Part shown: piece after piece, positions 12,414 to 25,079 of the stretch
How positions within the stretch are numbered: the first letter of the stretch is position 1
How the letters are laid out: each line of letters starts with the position of its first letter
NCBI GenBank assembly: GCA_034509735.1
Contig: JACGWO010000002.1
Span: 42,301,702-42,365,701, forward strand
Source of the DNA: Sesamum alatum
Taxonomy: Eukaryota > Streptophyta > Magnoliopsida > Lamiales > Pedaliaceae
Direction of reading: 5' to 3'
DNA: 64,000 nucleotides
Notes under the pieces: generated by a model
Told to the model about the DNA's origin: nothing
Databases searched by the model: none
Seen by the model: only the letters and a program-made list of their open reading frames with translations
Translations under genes and position numbers: made by a program

Positions 12414-13764
12414 GGGAAAAAAAAAAATTTTAGTACACTAATTTGGCTCTCGTTTAATTTTAGTACACTAACTTTGATAATTATCACATTTTATACATTA
12501 TGTTGTAATTTTACTTCAATTAAGTCCAATTGACCGGAATTTGCTGACGTGGTCAATTTTTGCTTATGTGTCCGACGAAATTAACCACGTCAGCACATGA
12601 CGTGGTCGGCGACTGACGTGGCGGGATGACTTGGATGTATTTTCTTCCATAAGGATGAATTTTAGTACACTAACTTTAGCATGATTTAATTTTAGTCCAA
12701 TAACTTTGAATGAGGTGAAATTTAAGTCCCCTGTCATTGTGTCTAGGGGTTGTCACTGCTCATTTATATTTATATTATAAAAAATATTATATATAAGTGT
12801 ATCGCTGAAAACGGTACACTTCTATATTTATGACTGGTCGCTAGTTGCAAGCTACACTCACGACCAGCTCTCAAAATTTTTTAAATTTGTTAATTCTTTA
12901 TAATTATTAGTTAAAGTTAAAATAATAATTATTAATACTTAATTAGATATAATTAATTAATAATAATTTGATAATTGTTAATATAGCTATTAAATTAATT
13001 AATTAGAGAATAAAAAATTTAATAATATAGTTTTTAATATTAGTTAATTTGATATATATATATTAATTATTGAAAATTTGATAATATAGTTGTTAATCAT
13101 AATTTAAAAAATAAATAATTATATATTTTATAATTATTAATAATTTGATAATATATTTGTTAATTATTTATAATTATTAATAGAGTTGATATTATTATAG
13201 CCGAGATCTTTTCATTTTCACACTTATCAGTTTAGTTGGATGATCTATTTTTTAAACTATGATTAACAATTATATTATCGAATTTCTAACAATTAATCTA
13301 TATTAAATTAATTAATATTAACAACTATATTATCAAATTAATTAAAATTATCTTAATAATATTACATTCCGTACGAAAAAAATAAAAATATTATATCATT
13401 ATTATAATTCTTATTCTGTACTTAAATTTAACCTCATTCAAAGTTATTGGACTAAAATTAAACCATGCTAAAGTTAGTGTACTAAAATTCATCCTTATGA
13501 AAGAAAATACATCCAAGTCATCCCGCCACGTCAGCCGCCTGCCACGTCATGTGCTGACGTGGTTAATTTCGTCGGACACATAAGCAAAAATTGGCCACGT
13601 CAGCAAATTCCGGTCAATTGACTGGAAAATTGGAACAAAAACCCTCAATTGGACTTAATTGAAGCAAAATTGCAACATAATGTATAAAATATGATAATTA
13701 CCAAAGTTAGTGTACTAAAATTGAACGAGAGCCAAGTTAGTGTACTAAAAAAAGTTTTTCCCCC
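12414..13764. mobile_element. Foldback Mutator-like element with perfect 9-bp TSD
   Basis: The element starts GGGAAAAA and ends TTTTTCCC. Its two arms, about 12423-12740 and 13432-13760, are inverted copies of each other over roughly 320 bp. The core is an AT-rich non-coding stretch. A perfect 9-bp target duplication CCTTAAAAT flanks it at 12405-12413 and 13765-13773, which fits the Mutator superfamily. Each arm carries several ACGT-core motifs (CCACGTCA, TGACGTGG). It sits about 290 bp upstream of the 4CL-like start codon. Confidence 0.9.
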
Positions 13765-13972
13765 CCTTAAAATTCACTATCTTCTCCTTTCATGTCTTTG
13801 AACCACAAATTTCTACGTGTATATTGGAAGCCCAATTGCTTCTTGTTTGTTTATCCGGACTCTGGGCCCGCGTATTTGTCGTGGGCTTTCAAATTTGAGG
13901 ACCGCGATTCAGTTTAAGTTTAATTAATATGGATTAATGGGGTTCGGCAGATTTTGTTCGAAATCTTGTTAG

Positions 13973-13980
13973 TATAAAAA
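13973..13980 (+). promoter_or_regulatory. TATA box of the 4CL-like gene (predicted)
   Basis: TATAAAAA lies 85 bp upstream of the ATG at 14058. A start of transcription about 30 bp downstream would leave a 5' leader of about 55 bases. Confidence 0.5.
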
Positions 13981-14057
13981 GCTGGCGAAGCAACTGAATG
14001 GTTCGCTGAATTGGCTTTTGATTCAGTTTCCAACTCTCTTTTGGTCTCTGTGAAGTT

Positions 14058-17000
14058 ATGGCGGCATTCTTGAAAGCCCATGTGAACTTCCAGGGCTCTG
14101 AAGTGGAAGAAGAGAATGAAGAGATTAAAGAAACGTTCAGTTCGCGAAGCTCTAGAGTGTCGATTCCCTGCTGGTATTCGCCTGAAACAGGAGTGTACCA
14201 GAGCAAACACCCACCTGTCAACCTGCCGTCTGAGCCTTTTCTTGATGTTGTTTCGTTCATTTTTTCCCAGAAACATGATGGGGTTAATGCACTTGTTGAT
14301 TCTTCATCCGGGTTCTCAGTTTCTTACTCCGAGCTCTTCACATTGGTAAAATCCGTGGCTTCTGGGCTGCACCATATGGGCGTGAAGCAAGGTGATGTAA
14401 TCTTGTTTTTGCTGCCAAATTCTGTTTGCTTCCCAATCGTTTTCTTGGGTGCTTTGAGTGTTGGTGCAATTGTGACCCCGATGAATCCTTTGAGTAGTTT
14501 GTTAGAGATAAAAAGGCAGGTTCTTGATAGCAATGCAAGTTTAGTGTTTTCTGTTCTTGATAGAGTTGATGAATTGTTTGGTGGATTGAGAGGTTGCCGT
14601 GTTATTGGGGTGCCGGAAATTTTGAACTTTGATTCTTTGCCGAGTGATGGTTCTGCTTTTCATAAGCTTGTTTCTAGTGATCCTCGTATGGCTCCGAGGC
14701 CTAGAATTATGCAACAGGACACTGCCGCGATTTTGTACTCATCAGGCACTACTGGTCGGGCTAAAGGCGTTATGCTGACACATGGAAACTTTATAGCTAT
14801 GATGGAGCTGTTTGTGAGATTTGAAGCCTCATTATATGATTATCCAAGCACGAAGAATGTCTACTTGGCTGTTGTGCCGATGTTCCATGTATATGGGCTT
14901 TCTCTCTTTGTGATGGGATTGTTATCATTGGGAGTTACTGTTGTTGCAATGAAAAAGTTCGATGCTGATGAAATGGTAAGAGCTATTGATAGATATGGTG
15001 TAACTCATCTTCATGCCGTTCCACCTTTACTGACAGCACTGACCAGGAAAGCCAAGAGAGCTGATGGTAATAGTTTTAGAAGCTTGAAACAGGTTTCTTG
15101 TGGAGCAGCTCCATTGAGCGAGAAATCCATAAACGAATTTATTGAGGCACTTCCTCATGTTGATTTTATCCAGGTACTCATTTACTTCAATAAGCAGCTC
15201 AAGCTTCTTAGTCAAACTGTCGTTTCTATTCAGTGATTATGTTTGCTAAATCCTGCATTTTCCACATTTTATTCAGTGCAAACTAAAAGTAAGCATAAAT
15301 ATTTCGGTCAGGGTTATGGCATGACGGAATCAACTGCTGTAGCAACACGTGGATACAATACCGTTAAGGTTCAAAAATATACTTCAGTAGGGCTTCTGTC
15401 TCCAAATGTACAAGCTAAAGTGGTAGACTGGGTCACGGGTTCTCACTTACCTCCAGGATCTGTCGGTGAGCTTTGGTTGCGGACACCAGGAACCATGAAA
15501 GGTGATTAGTTTATCCAATTGCTGAGACTGGTATTTATGTTTGTAACCAAAAGGAATTTACATTGATTGTTCTTTTCTTGATTCTAGAAACATTTATGGA
15601 GTTGTAGTCGTCGGGAGCTGGATGCAATATCCACTTTTGGCTCCAAAAAGGGTTTAAATTATGGAGTGTGTTAAGCTTGAAAGTATATTATAACTATGAT
15701 GGCATTTAGCCGTAGCTCAAACTAACAAAGGCATCAATTCATGTTAGTCTTACTTTTCCTTCTCGCTTTCCTTGATGAGTATGTTATGTGTGTGAGATCC
15801 ACCTAAACTTAGATATATAATGGAAAGGCTAAAAATTATTGTTAATGGATTTAGCCAATCTATGAAGGTAAAAACTTGTCGATTTTAACAATTTGATCTG
15901 GTTGTAATAGGGTACTTGAATAATATAGAGGCGACTACAGCTGCAATTGACAAAGATGGTTGGCTGCACACTGGAGACATTGTTTATTTTGATCAAGAAG
16001 GATACTTGTATATAATTGACCGATTGAAGGAGATGATCAAGTACAAGGGCTTTCAGGTATATACTCCTTCTAAACCAAATACTTTACTCCAGTTGGCTGC
16101 ACACTAGTTGATGTATCCAGTTAGAATCAAAGTATTGATTCAAGTATTCCTCCACTTTGTTTCTTTTCAGATAGCTCCGGCTGATTTAGAGGCAGTGTTA
16201 ATATCCCACCCAGACGTACTTGATGCAGCAGTAACAGGGTAATGTGCCGTTTCGTTTAGTGCTATTTCAATGTTTATGGTCAGAGTATACACACCTTTTC
16301 TGATTTCGATTGGTAGCACTATATCATTAAATTAAACACAGTTATTCGTCCAATGAAATAGTTCTCTGCTCCCAACAGAGTTTTGCATATGTGAAGTAAG
16401 GAAGTACCTCATGTGACCTCCAACGGATTCTATCATTGTAGAATGTTTAAATAACCTGACCTTGTCGTGAACATCTCTGTGGAGTCATGAACGATCTTGT
16501 TCATCTACGCCCTCCTCTCACATGAAAACTCAGAGTAACCAACTTGATATGCCTTTTCAACCTGCAGTACTTACCTGCGATGATGTTTAGTCCGTTCTTT
16601 ATTTCCGGTTATTAAGCTTTTGATTTACAACTCTCTTTTCTTTCTTGATGTGGATGTCTGATATAATAATTAATATGTGAACTATGATTGCGTAAGTCTA
16701 GAAATTTAGATATCTCATTTGGGACCGAAGAAAATTGATACAGCCACATTGTATATTTTGGTTGCTAACTGCAAAACTCATTCACCAGAGCAAGGGATGA
16801 AGAAGCCGGGGAGATTCCTGTGGCGTTTGTAGTCCTGAAAGATGGGAGTTCAGTGTCGGGAGCAACTCTACTGGACTATGTAGCGAAGCAGGTCGCCATT
16901 CTGGCTTAATCAGAACAACCGCTTATTATTACACCGATAAATTTCAAGATCTTCATTAATTCGGCTCGCTGATTGATCTTTTCCACTGCAGGTTGCACCA

Positions 17001-17105
17001 TATAAGAAGGTGAGAAAGGTATATTTCCGCGCGTCAATCCCAAGATCAGCGGCCGGAAAAATACTTCGACGGGAGCTGAGGAGCTTATTAGTTTCCAGGC
17101 TTTAG
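14058..17105 (+). CDS. 4-coumarate-CoA ligase-like acyl-activating enzyme, peroxisomal type
   Basis: Six exons join in frame to 578 residues: 14058-15173, 15312-15501, 15911-16056, 16171-16238, 16789-16891, 16992-17105. The enzyme should make an acyl-AMP and then an acyl-CoA from a carboxylic acid. Seen here: the AMP-binding P-loop [15 protein letters not shown]; the PMFHVYG segment; QGYGMTE at the exon 1/2 junction; GWLHTGD; the hinge [15 protein letters not shown]; and [11 protein letters not shown] with the catalytic lysine. The protein ends in Ser-Arg-Leu, a peroxisomal targeting signal type 1. It begins KAHVNFQG and contains [13 protein letters not shown], which resembles the 4CL-like 5/9 (OPCL1-like) clade rather than true 4CLs. 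That clade includes enzymes acting on jasmonate precursors and other peroxisomal substrates; the substrate here is unknown. The first ATG after the TATA box is taken as start. A relic of its last exon occurs at 54095-57680. Confidence 0.93.
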
Positions 17106-19449
17106 GTGTGTAATAAGCAAAGTCAGTGGCAATGATCCACAAGAAATCTGGATTGCTGTTGGCAAGCATGACTCTCCAGTCAGTGGCAATGATCCACAAG
17201 AAAGCTCTCTGCAAACCACAACTGACTGTTTAAGCTTTTTGCTGAAGGCAGAGGAATCAGAACACATAACACCCACACTAATGAGGATTTTCTCTTATTT
17301 ATCTGTGTTTATATCTTTAATCTCTTCTCTCTATATAAAAAAAGTACAGTTTCTAAAATTCTTTATTTATCTGTATTTAGTGTTTATTTCTACTCTGAAA
17401 CCACTTAAAAGTTCTTGATTGCAAAAACATCCTTATCATAATAATTAAAGAAAACACTGATAGTTTTTATTTTTATTTATTGTTTCCTTTAATCTTAAAG
17501 TTTGATCATTCATTGTGTTTTATTTATTTATTTTTGTGTAAATTACATCGACACCCCCAAAATTTAAATCTAATTATAGAAACACCCCATATATTTTATA
17601 AAATTACAAGTAAGTGTGTCGATATAATTTATAATTTTACCTTTGAAAGGTGTCAATGTGAATCATAATTATAATTTTAAGGAGTGTAATTATAATTTTA
17701 CAGTGTTTGTATAATTCAATTAATTTCAAGATTTATGGATGTAATTTTGCTCTTATTCTTTTTAAGTCAAAATCCTTCCATGCCTTTGTATGTAGGTGGG
17801 AAGAAGATTCCAAGAAATGAGTTAGAATGTAGCCCTAGGTTAGAACACCATTGGGCAGCATAGTACACCATCATAATCATTGGCCATCCAATCCTAATTG
17901 ATTATTCAGACATAAAAAAAAAATTATATATATTATCTTGAATCCTGAGAATAGGGCTTTAGTTGTCCTATAATATATAACAATTCTTAGTATTTTAATG
18001 TATAAATATATCTAATATAATTGAAAATCATGCCCCCCAAGGGTTGTTTGGCCTAATTACTTTTAAAATATGTATTGATTATGGCAAATTCAAAATTAAT
18101 TAACTAATACTTGATATTTATACTAAATGATTTTGGTTCCGAAAAGCTAATTAACTCTTAGAAAACGTAGATTATTGATTTTTTTGTGAATAATTTAAAA
18201 AACGAGGAATAATTTATATTATCATATGAATATAAAAATTTAGAATCATTGAAAATGGACCATTAATTAAGCGTCTCGTAGAGCTGTAAGATGAGTCAAA
18301 CCTACTTGTTAAACTATTTGCGAGCTAACAAGTTTGCTCGATGGGAAGTTTTATATTCGAATTTGAGTGGGTGTGTTAAAAAAAAAAAAAAAGGTTTGTT
18401 CGACTTAGTAAAAAACTAAGGAAAAAAAGCTTGCTCACTGGGTACTAATATAAATTAATTATAATTCATTACAAGAACAATATTTATTGGTCAATTTATG
18501 TAATGTACTAGTATTGAATTAAAATAATATGCATTGAAATAGAATAACAAAAAATTTATTTTCCGAATTATAATAATTAAAATTTTAATATAATTAAATA
18601 AAAGAATTTAAAAACACATGTAACTTTAGTGATAAACGTAATAAGTGGACACAACAATATCAGTGAAGATGAAAAAAATAGTTCAATTTAAAGTAATAAA
18701 GAAATTTTTTTTATTAATTTAAATCTCATAATCTGCTGGTAATTAACATTACAAAAAAGGACTTAAAAATATAGTTTTGCCATTTTATAAATTGAAGAAT
18801 TAAATTTCATTTAAAACGTACCTACCTCCGATCATTGTATCTATCCATCACACTCGTCAACTTGAGTTGACAATATTTATAAGCAAGTTCACATGATAAA
18901 AAGTCTGAAACAAAGCACTAAACCATAATTAATTAAACTAATTAATAGCACGCCAACTGTACACCATTTGACTACTTTTTTGATAATTTAGTATTATAAT
19001 ATTTTTAAATATGTTAATTAAATCTTAAAAAAATTAGGCTCATGTTAAATAAAAAAGATAATTACAACGCCCTCCAATGATTTTGGGTAATTACATGTTG
19101 ATCCTTGTGATTTGGGAAATTACTCTCAGTATTCCTGATGTTTATTTTCGTCAAATAAATAAATCCATGTGTTAGTAAAATTTACAAAATTTTATGACAC
19201 CAACAAAAAAAATTGCATGAAAAAATTTATTTATTTATAGATTTATTGTATGTCAAATAAATATTTTTTGATCAAATTACCCTTATAAGGATGAAGATGT
19301 ACCCCTCACATACATCAACATGTGGAGGTGTATAATGCTAGTTTATTCAGAAAAGATTTGTTTGACCAGCAATCAATTAGTCAACCGACGATAAATTTGA
19401 ATATTCATTAATTTTTTTTGCTGATATCAATAAATTTCGTAAATTTTGA
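17106..19449. other. Intergenic DNA between 4CL-like gene and SD-RLK1
   Basis: No gene was seen. Just past the stop, a 36-bp phrase containing CAGTGGCAATGATCCACAAG occurs twice (about 17127 and 17180), a small tandem duplication. The block 17755-18720 is clearly repeated at about 59515-61010, interrupted there by an insertion. This shows the segmental duplication. A stretch at 17537-17755 has ends like a decayed MITE, but they match poorly. Confidence 0.55.
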
Positions 19450-19458
19450 TAAACGAAT

Positions 19459-19897
19459 GGGAAAAATGCAAGTTTGGTCCACTAACATAGGGATGGTGAC
19501 ACTTTTGGTCCAGGGCTATTCCAAAATAGCATTTTTGGACACTAACTTTTAAAAAATTGCAATTGACATCCAAAATACCCTAATTTTGTCAGAATCCATC
19601 AAGCACAATGCATGTGACCCCCAAAAATTAGGGTTTTTTGACGTCTTTGGCCAAATTCGTCTACATGACCTGTTAAATATAGTGGATATCGATGTGGCAA
19701 GTTTGATCGAAGATGTAAAAAACTCTCAATTTTTGGGGGTCACGTGCATTGTGGGTGATGGATTCCGGCGAAATAGGGCACTTTGGACGTCAATTGCAAT
19801 TTTTTAAAAATTAGTGTTCTAAAATGCTATTTTGGAATAGTCATGGACCAAAAGTGCCACTACCCCTATGTTAGTGGACCAAAAATGTATTTTTCCC
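19459..19897. mobile_element. Foldback MULE-type MITE with perfect 9-bp TSD
   Basis: About 439 bp starting GGGAAAAATGCA and ending with its inverted form. The arms are over 130 bp and include the phrase TTTGGTCCACTAACATAG and its complement. A perfect target duplication TAAACGAAT lies at 19450-19458 and 19898-19906. The open frame inside is a by-product of the hairpin arms. Confidence 0.92.
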
Positions 19898-19977
19898 TAA
19901 ACGAATTGATCTATTTGTTGGACGGAAACAAACATTAATAATATTATATGTAATTTTTCAAGTACAAATTAAATTTA

Positions 19978-20400
19978 GGGTAAATTACATCTACCTCCCC
20001 TGAAGTTTGATATAATTACAAATACCTCCTCGTTGTTTGAAAAATTACAAATACCCCCCTGAGATTTATAATCGTCTAACAAATAACCGTTTTTCATTCA
20101 TTTTTATAGGTGAATTAACCAAAATGACCTTATGCGCTGAATTATTTTTTATTTAATTTTAAATTTTTTTGGACTATAGTGCACAGTGGGAGGTTTCTTA
20201 AGTTTATTACACATAGGAGCAAAATGCAATTTGCCTCGGTTGATTTTTCTACAATCTTAATAAAAAGTTTAAGGGCAAAATGGTCAATTTCAGGCTTTTG
20301 ATTAAAAATTACAAACTTCGAGGGGTATTTGTAATTTTTAAAAAATGAGAAAGTATTTATAATTATGCTAAACTTTAAGGGAGGTGGATGTAATTTATTC
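19978..20400 (-). mobile_element. MULE-type MITE, family A, copy 2
   Basis: About 423 bp starting GGGTAAATTACATCTACC and ending GGATGTAATTTATTC, in the opposite orientation to copy 1. A perfect 9-bp target duplication TTAAATTTA lies at 19969-19977 and 20401-20409. It sits about 460 bp upstream of the SD-RLK1 start. Confidence 0.92.
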
Positions 20401-20734
20401 TTAAATTTATAATTATACTAAATTTTATGGAAGGCCGATATATTTATCCCTAAATGAAAAGTGGGGGAATTAAATTAACCCTCCGCGCAAACTTCGAAGA
20501 AACTGGACAATTCTTTTTCACAAGGCGAGTAGGAATCGTTTCACATTTGCATATTCAGCCAAGAACTTTACATAGATTAATCTTCCTCTACTTTTTCTTG
20601 ATCATGATTAATATACAATTAATCATTAAATAAAATATTACAGAACAACAACTAATCCAGCTCACACTGTCACACACACCAATCCATGCTAGCTTCACCA
20701 ACCCACCATCTCTCTGTTCTTGGAGCATCTCATG

Positions 20735-20740
20735 TATATA
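20735..20740 (+). promoter_or_regulatory. Conserved TATA-like element of SD-RLK1
   Basis: TATATA within GTATATATGTTT lies about 120 bp upstream of the start codon. The same motif at nearly the same distance precedes SD-RLK2 (39590-39595) and SD-RLK3 (63289-63294), which supports a promoter role. Conservation may also simply reflect recent duplication. Confidence 0.4.
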
Positions 20741-20858
20741 TGTTTTGCACTTGTCATTCATCAAAATCTTGATATATACAGAGATAATATACACACACTG
20801 TACTTCATCTCTATGCATTTGTATTTTTCACAAGAATCTGGTCTTGCACAAAAATCCC

Positions 20859-23800
20859 ATGATGCAAGAAGCTTCAAGTGCGACGCTTGTTTTCTTGATA
20901 TTTGTCTACTGTTTGGCCGCCCAGTCCCGGCAGGTTTCATCGCTCGACACCCTCAAACCAGGAGACAGGCTAAACGTATCATCTGAACTGCTTTCCGCCA
21001 ATGGGAATTTCAGCTTAGGATTCACTTTCCAGGGGCCTCTAGCTAGAGCTTACTTAGCACTATCTCATACAAACAGCAAATACGGTCTTGTGTGGATTGG
21101 CAACAGGGAGCAGGCTGCTGTCCGAAATCATGATCCGTTTCTCACTATAGACGTCACGGGGAAGCTGACTATTGAGCACAGTGTTAAAGGAGCAAAATCC
21201 ATCGAGCTATACGCCGGCCAACCAAGCAAGAAGATTAATGTATCGGCCACTTTGATGGACACAGGGAATTTTGTAGTAAGAGATGGTGAAGTGATATTGT
21301 GGCAAAGTTTTGATCATCCTACTGATACACTTCTTCCAGGGATGAAACTGGGCGTCAACCGCAGGACTGGACGAAAATGGATACTCAATTCCTGGTTCGG
21401 GCCTACTGATCCGGCTCCTGGAGCTTTTACTCTTGAATGGGATCCAAGTGTAGGCCAATTGTTATTCAGACGACGAGGGGTCCTTTATTGGACGAGCGGC
21501 AAGCTAAAGGATTATCACGAAGAGAGGGGCGATTTGAGAGTTAAGGCATTTGACAATATTCTTCCAAAGCCGGATCCTGCAAACCTGAACTACAACTTCA
21601 GCGTTGTGACGAGCGATGATGAGGAATACTTCACCTATTCTCTCATAAATGATCCGATATTCACCCCTGACAACCGAAAGATTTCAGCATTTAGGCTGGA
21701 TTATGAGGGGTATATATTTGACATGGACAGGCCTAGTATTGCAAAGGCTGGTTATTGTTATGGTTATGATGAGTCTCATTCTAACCCGGGCTGTGAATTA
21801 AGACAGCAGCCTAAGTGCAGGAATGATGGGCAGAAGTTTGATCTTACGTCGGGGGACTTTAGGCATGTGAATGGGACAACAGCTTCGTCTGTTTTCGACA
21901 GTAATTCAAGCCTGAGTATGAGTGACTGCCGAGAGAAGTGCTGGAATGACTGCGACTGCGTCGGCTACACGAGTGGTAATGACAGTAGTGGGTGTGTGTA
22001 TTGGAGAGGCAAAAATTTGGAGTTTGTGCGGAGTAATCCTCCTGATGGTTTACAGCCTAATACATATGTTCTTGATCATTCTGCACCTTCAAGACGAGGT
22101 TTATTTTTTATTTAGCTCATGATCAATGATGCATACTTATTAATTACACTCCTACAATATGATATGATCAATATCATTTGAACTAAAATCAACTGTTGAT
22201 CATTAATCTTGAAATTGTACATTACCTTATGACAGGAAAGAAGAGACATATTGAGATCATCTCTGTTGCAGTGAGTGTGACAGTGCTGTTTATCTTGGGC
22301 GCTATTGTTGCTTTGTTCGTTATGAGAAAAATTAAAAAAGGTACGTATCGACTAATAATATGGTAAAAATTAACCCTTATTGCTAATTAAGTTTGGACAT
22401 TTTTACTCATCTTAATTATTTCTTGCATCAGATCATCTTACAGGGAAAAGGAAGGAAGATCAATTAAATGACCTGCTGACACTAGACGGATACACAGAAA
22501 CGTACGAGCTCGAAAGTGGAGGAGCTAACAATCATCAAAATCTTAGGATGTTTGCTTATGAATGTATCCAATCTGCTACAAACAACTTTTCCTCAGACTA
22601 CAAACTGGGACAGGGTGGTTTTGGCCCGGTTTATAAGGTAAAACTATTTGTATAAGTACTTATATTTACTAAGTTTTATTGCATATCATGTAATTATGAG
22701 ATTAATCTATTCAATGATCTATTCCAAAGGAGCTAGCTAGCTAGTCAAAGATTGAACAATAACCTTAATTAACATGTTATAGTTATGTTTATTCGTTTTT
22801 ACGTGCAGGGAAAAACATTAGAAGGTCAAGATATAGCAGTAAAGCTTCTTTCTCGACAGTCCGGACAAGGATTGCTCGAGTTCAAGACCGAGCTCATACT
22901 CATTTCTAAACTGCAGCATGTGAACCTTGTCAAGCTACATGGCTTTTGCGTTCATGGAGACGACAAAATGATAATCTACGACTACATGCCTAACAAGAGT
23001 CTCGATTTCTTTCTCTTCAGTGAGTTTAATTCTGCCCCATGTCAACTTTCTTACATTATACTAATATAGAACAAATGTTAAAGTTTTTGCACACTGGATG
23101 GATGACAGGACCATCTAACAGGGAGCAATTGAATTGGCAGCAACGGTTCAACATCATCGAGGGCATTGCTCAAGGACTACTCTACCTTCACAAGTACTCC
23201 CGACTCAGGATAATTCACCGGGACTTGAAACCAAGTAACATATTGCTTGACAAAGATATGAACCCCAAGATTTCTGATTTTGGTCTTGCTAGAATCTTTA
23301 AGCAGAACGACAGTGAAGCTAACACTAATAGGCGTGCCGGGACATAGTAAGTGACAAGTTAACTAGTAATCTTTTTATTAGTATGATTGTTTTGAATAAT
23401 TTATATGTCTAATTAATAATTGATTGTATGTGTGATCATCACAGTGGTTACATGGCTCCCGAGTACGCGATGCAGGGCACATTCTCCGTAAAATCAGATG
23501 TGTACAGCTTTGGAGTTATAGTACTTGAGATTGTGAGCGGTCGGAAAAACAATAGCTTCCACCAAATCGAAGGCGGTCTAGACCTGGTCGAACATGTAAG
23601 TTTTATAAAGAAGAAATTAAGAGCACATGATCACATTACTTTTGGTAGTACAGCTCTTCAAAATGAAAAGTGTATATGGAAACATTTTTGCAGGCTTGGG
23701 AGCTCTGGGGAAAAGGTTGTCCACTAGAAATAATGGATCCAACATTGAGGGCTTCATGCATTACAGATCAAGTGCAACGATGCATCCATGTCGGGCTTTT

Positions 23801-24011
23801 ATGTGTCGAAAGTCATGCAGTCGATCGACCCACGATTGAAGATGTTATATCGATGTTAAAAAACGAGACAACAAGTAGTTTATCGATGCCCAAGAATCCA
23901 GCATTTATCACTAGAAATAGTGTATTTGATGAAGAAGTAGAAAAAAGTAGATCAGAGAAGTTAGCATCAGCTAATTATGAATTCACAATGACTGAAATAG
24001 AAGGAAGATAG
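20859..24011 (+). CDS. SD-RLK1: G-type lectin S-receptor-like Ser/Thr kinase (CES101-like)
   Basis: Seven exons join in frame to 822 residues: 20859-22098, 22236-22340, 22432-22637, 22809-23019, 23109-23346, 23445-23595, 23694-24011. Domain order: signal peptide (about 1-22); bulb-type lectin (about 35-165, with [17 protein letters not shown]); PAN-like Cys-rich region (about 318-400, with [12 protein letters not shown]); one TM helix in exon 2 (about 419-441); juxtamembrane; then a kinase. Kinase residues: GQGGFGPVY loop ending at 517, Lys529 in [13 protein letters not shown] with Asp626, DFG at 644-646, and an APE motif. All key residues are present, so it is predicted to be an active RD kinase at the plasma membrane. 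The in-frame ATG at 20859 is preferred over an upstream one because it directly gives the hydrophobic signal peptide shared by all paralogues. The ligand is unknown. Confidence 0.95.
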
Positions 24012-24340
24012 CATAGCACTATTATACAAACTTGTGTTAAGGCTATTTTGTTGTATAAGCTACACATGAAGAAGTGCACATTCCGCACATAAACCGTATA
24101 TGATTTTTCTTTCTGTTGCATATACAGTGGTATTGTTAATTTTGTTTTGAATTTTATTTTGTATTAATTATACTTGATTCCCTCCGAAAATATGAAATTA
24201 TATACTTTCCATAAAAAATTTTTGAAATTGCACTTGCACGGTTGCACCCTTACGAGAATTCTTCGCTTACAATTGTACCCCTTATATTAGGATTTTGACG
24301 AAAAATGCTGATGTCAACAAAAGTATTTACATAAACTTAT
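24012..24340. other. Downstream flank of SD-RLK1
   Basis: Non-coding. It aligns with 37500-37690 downstream of the broken kinase copy, including GAGAATTC and TATAAACTT landmarks, so it belongs to the duplicated unit. It ends at the target site of the MULE to its right. Confidence 0.6.
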
Positions 24341-25079
24341 AAGCAAAATTGTTTTTTTTGGTCCGATAAAGAAAGGGCTTTTCCTTTTTAGTGCTACGGT
24401 TTACGTAATTTCTTTTTTGGTCCAATTTTTAAAAATATATTGCCAAGTTAGTCCCAACCCATTTTTGCGTCCATTTTTAACGGCAGAAGAGAGAAGCCGT
24501 TAATTGCCAACAACCTGTGCGCCTCACGTGCTCGTGGGTTAACTCCCGCCATGAAAAATTTTCTGCTCTTTTTCCCCTTTAATTAAACCCTAAAACTACT
24601 TAGCAAAATTTCTCCCTAAATCGCTTGAGTATGGTCCGACTGATTCGAACAAAAGCACTACAAATCACTTGAAGATAGGAGACAAAGTCTTTGCGGCCGA
24701 CCATCTAATCGATTTTGGAAATGCTAACTATGGTATGTGTTATTTTTTTAGGGCTTTTTTGTTTTTTGTACTTGTAATGAAGCTTTTAAATTAATGTGTG
24801 GAATTTTTAGAGCTTGGATTTGTTTTCTATGATGTTGATTTTTTATACCTGTTCTCGGTTTCTGCTGCAAAAATTGAGGATTTTTCAGTCATCTTGTTGT
24901 GCATAAGTTATATTGATAGCTTAGTCCAACAGTTACGGTATATGGGATGAAAACACATTTTAGGCTGGAAGAAAGAAGCGAGGAGTGTAATGTACCAAAC
25001 TGATTTATTACAACTGTCTAATGGTTATGTCACAAAAAAGTGTAGGAGTGTAATGTACTTTTTTTTTATTTTTTTTTAT

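Noticed and set aside
13920..14276. Two overlapping minus-strand open frames at the 4CL-like start
   Set aside because: They are shadows of the strongly supported plus-strand exon 1.
19586..19807. 73-codon open frame
   Set aside because: It lies fully in the inverted arms of a foldback element and resembles no family.
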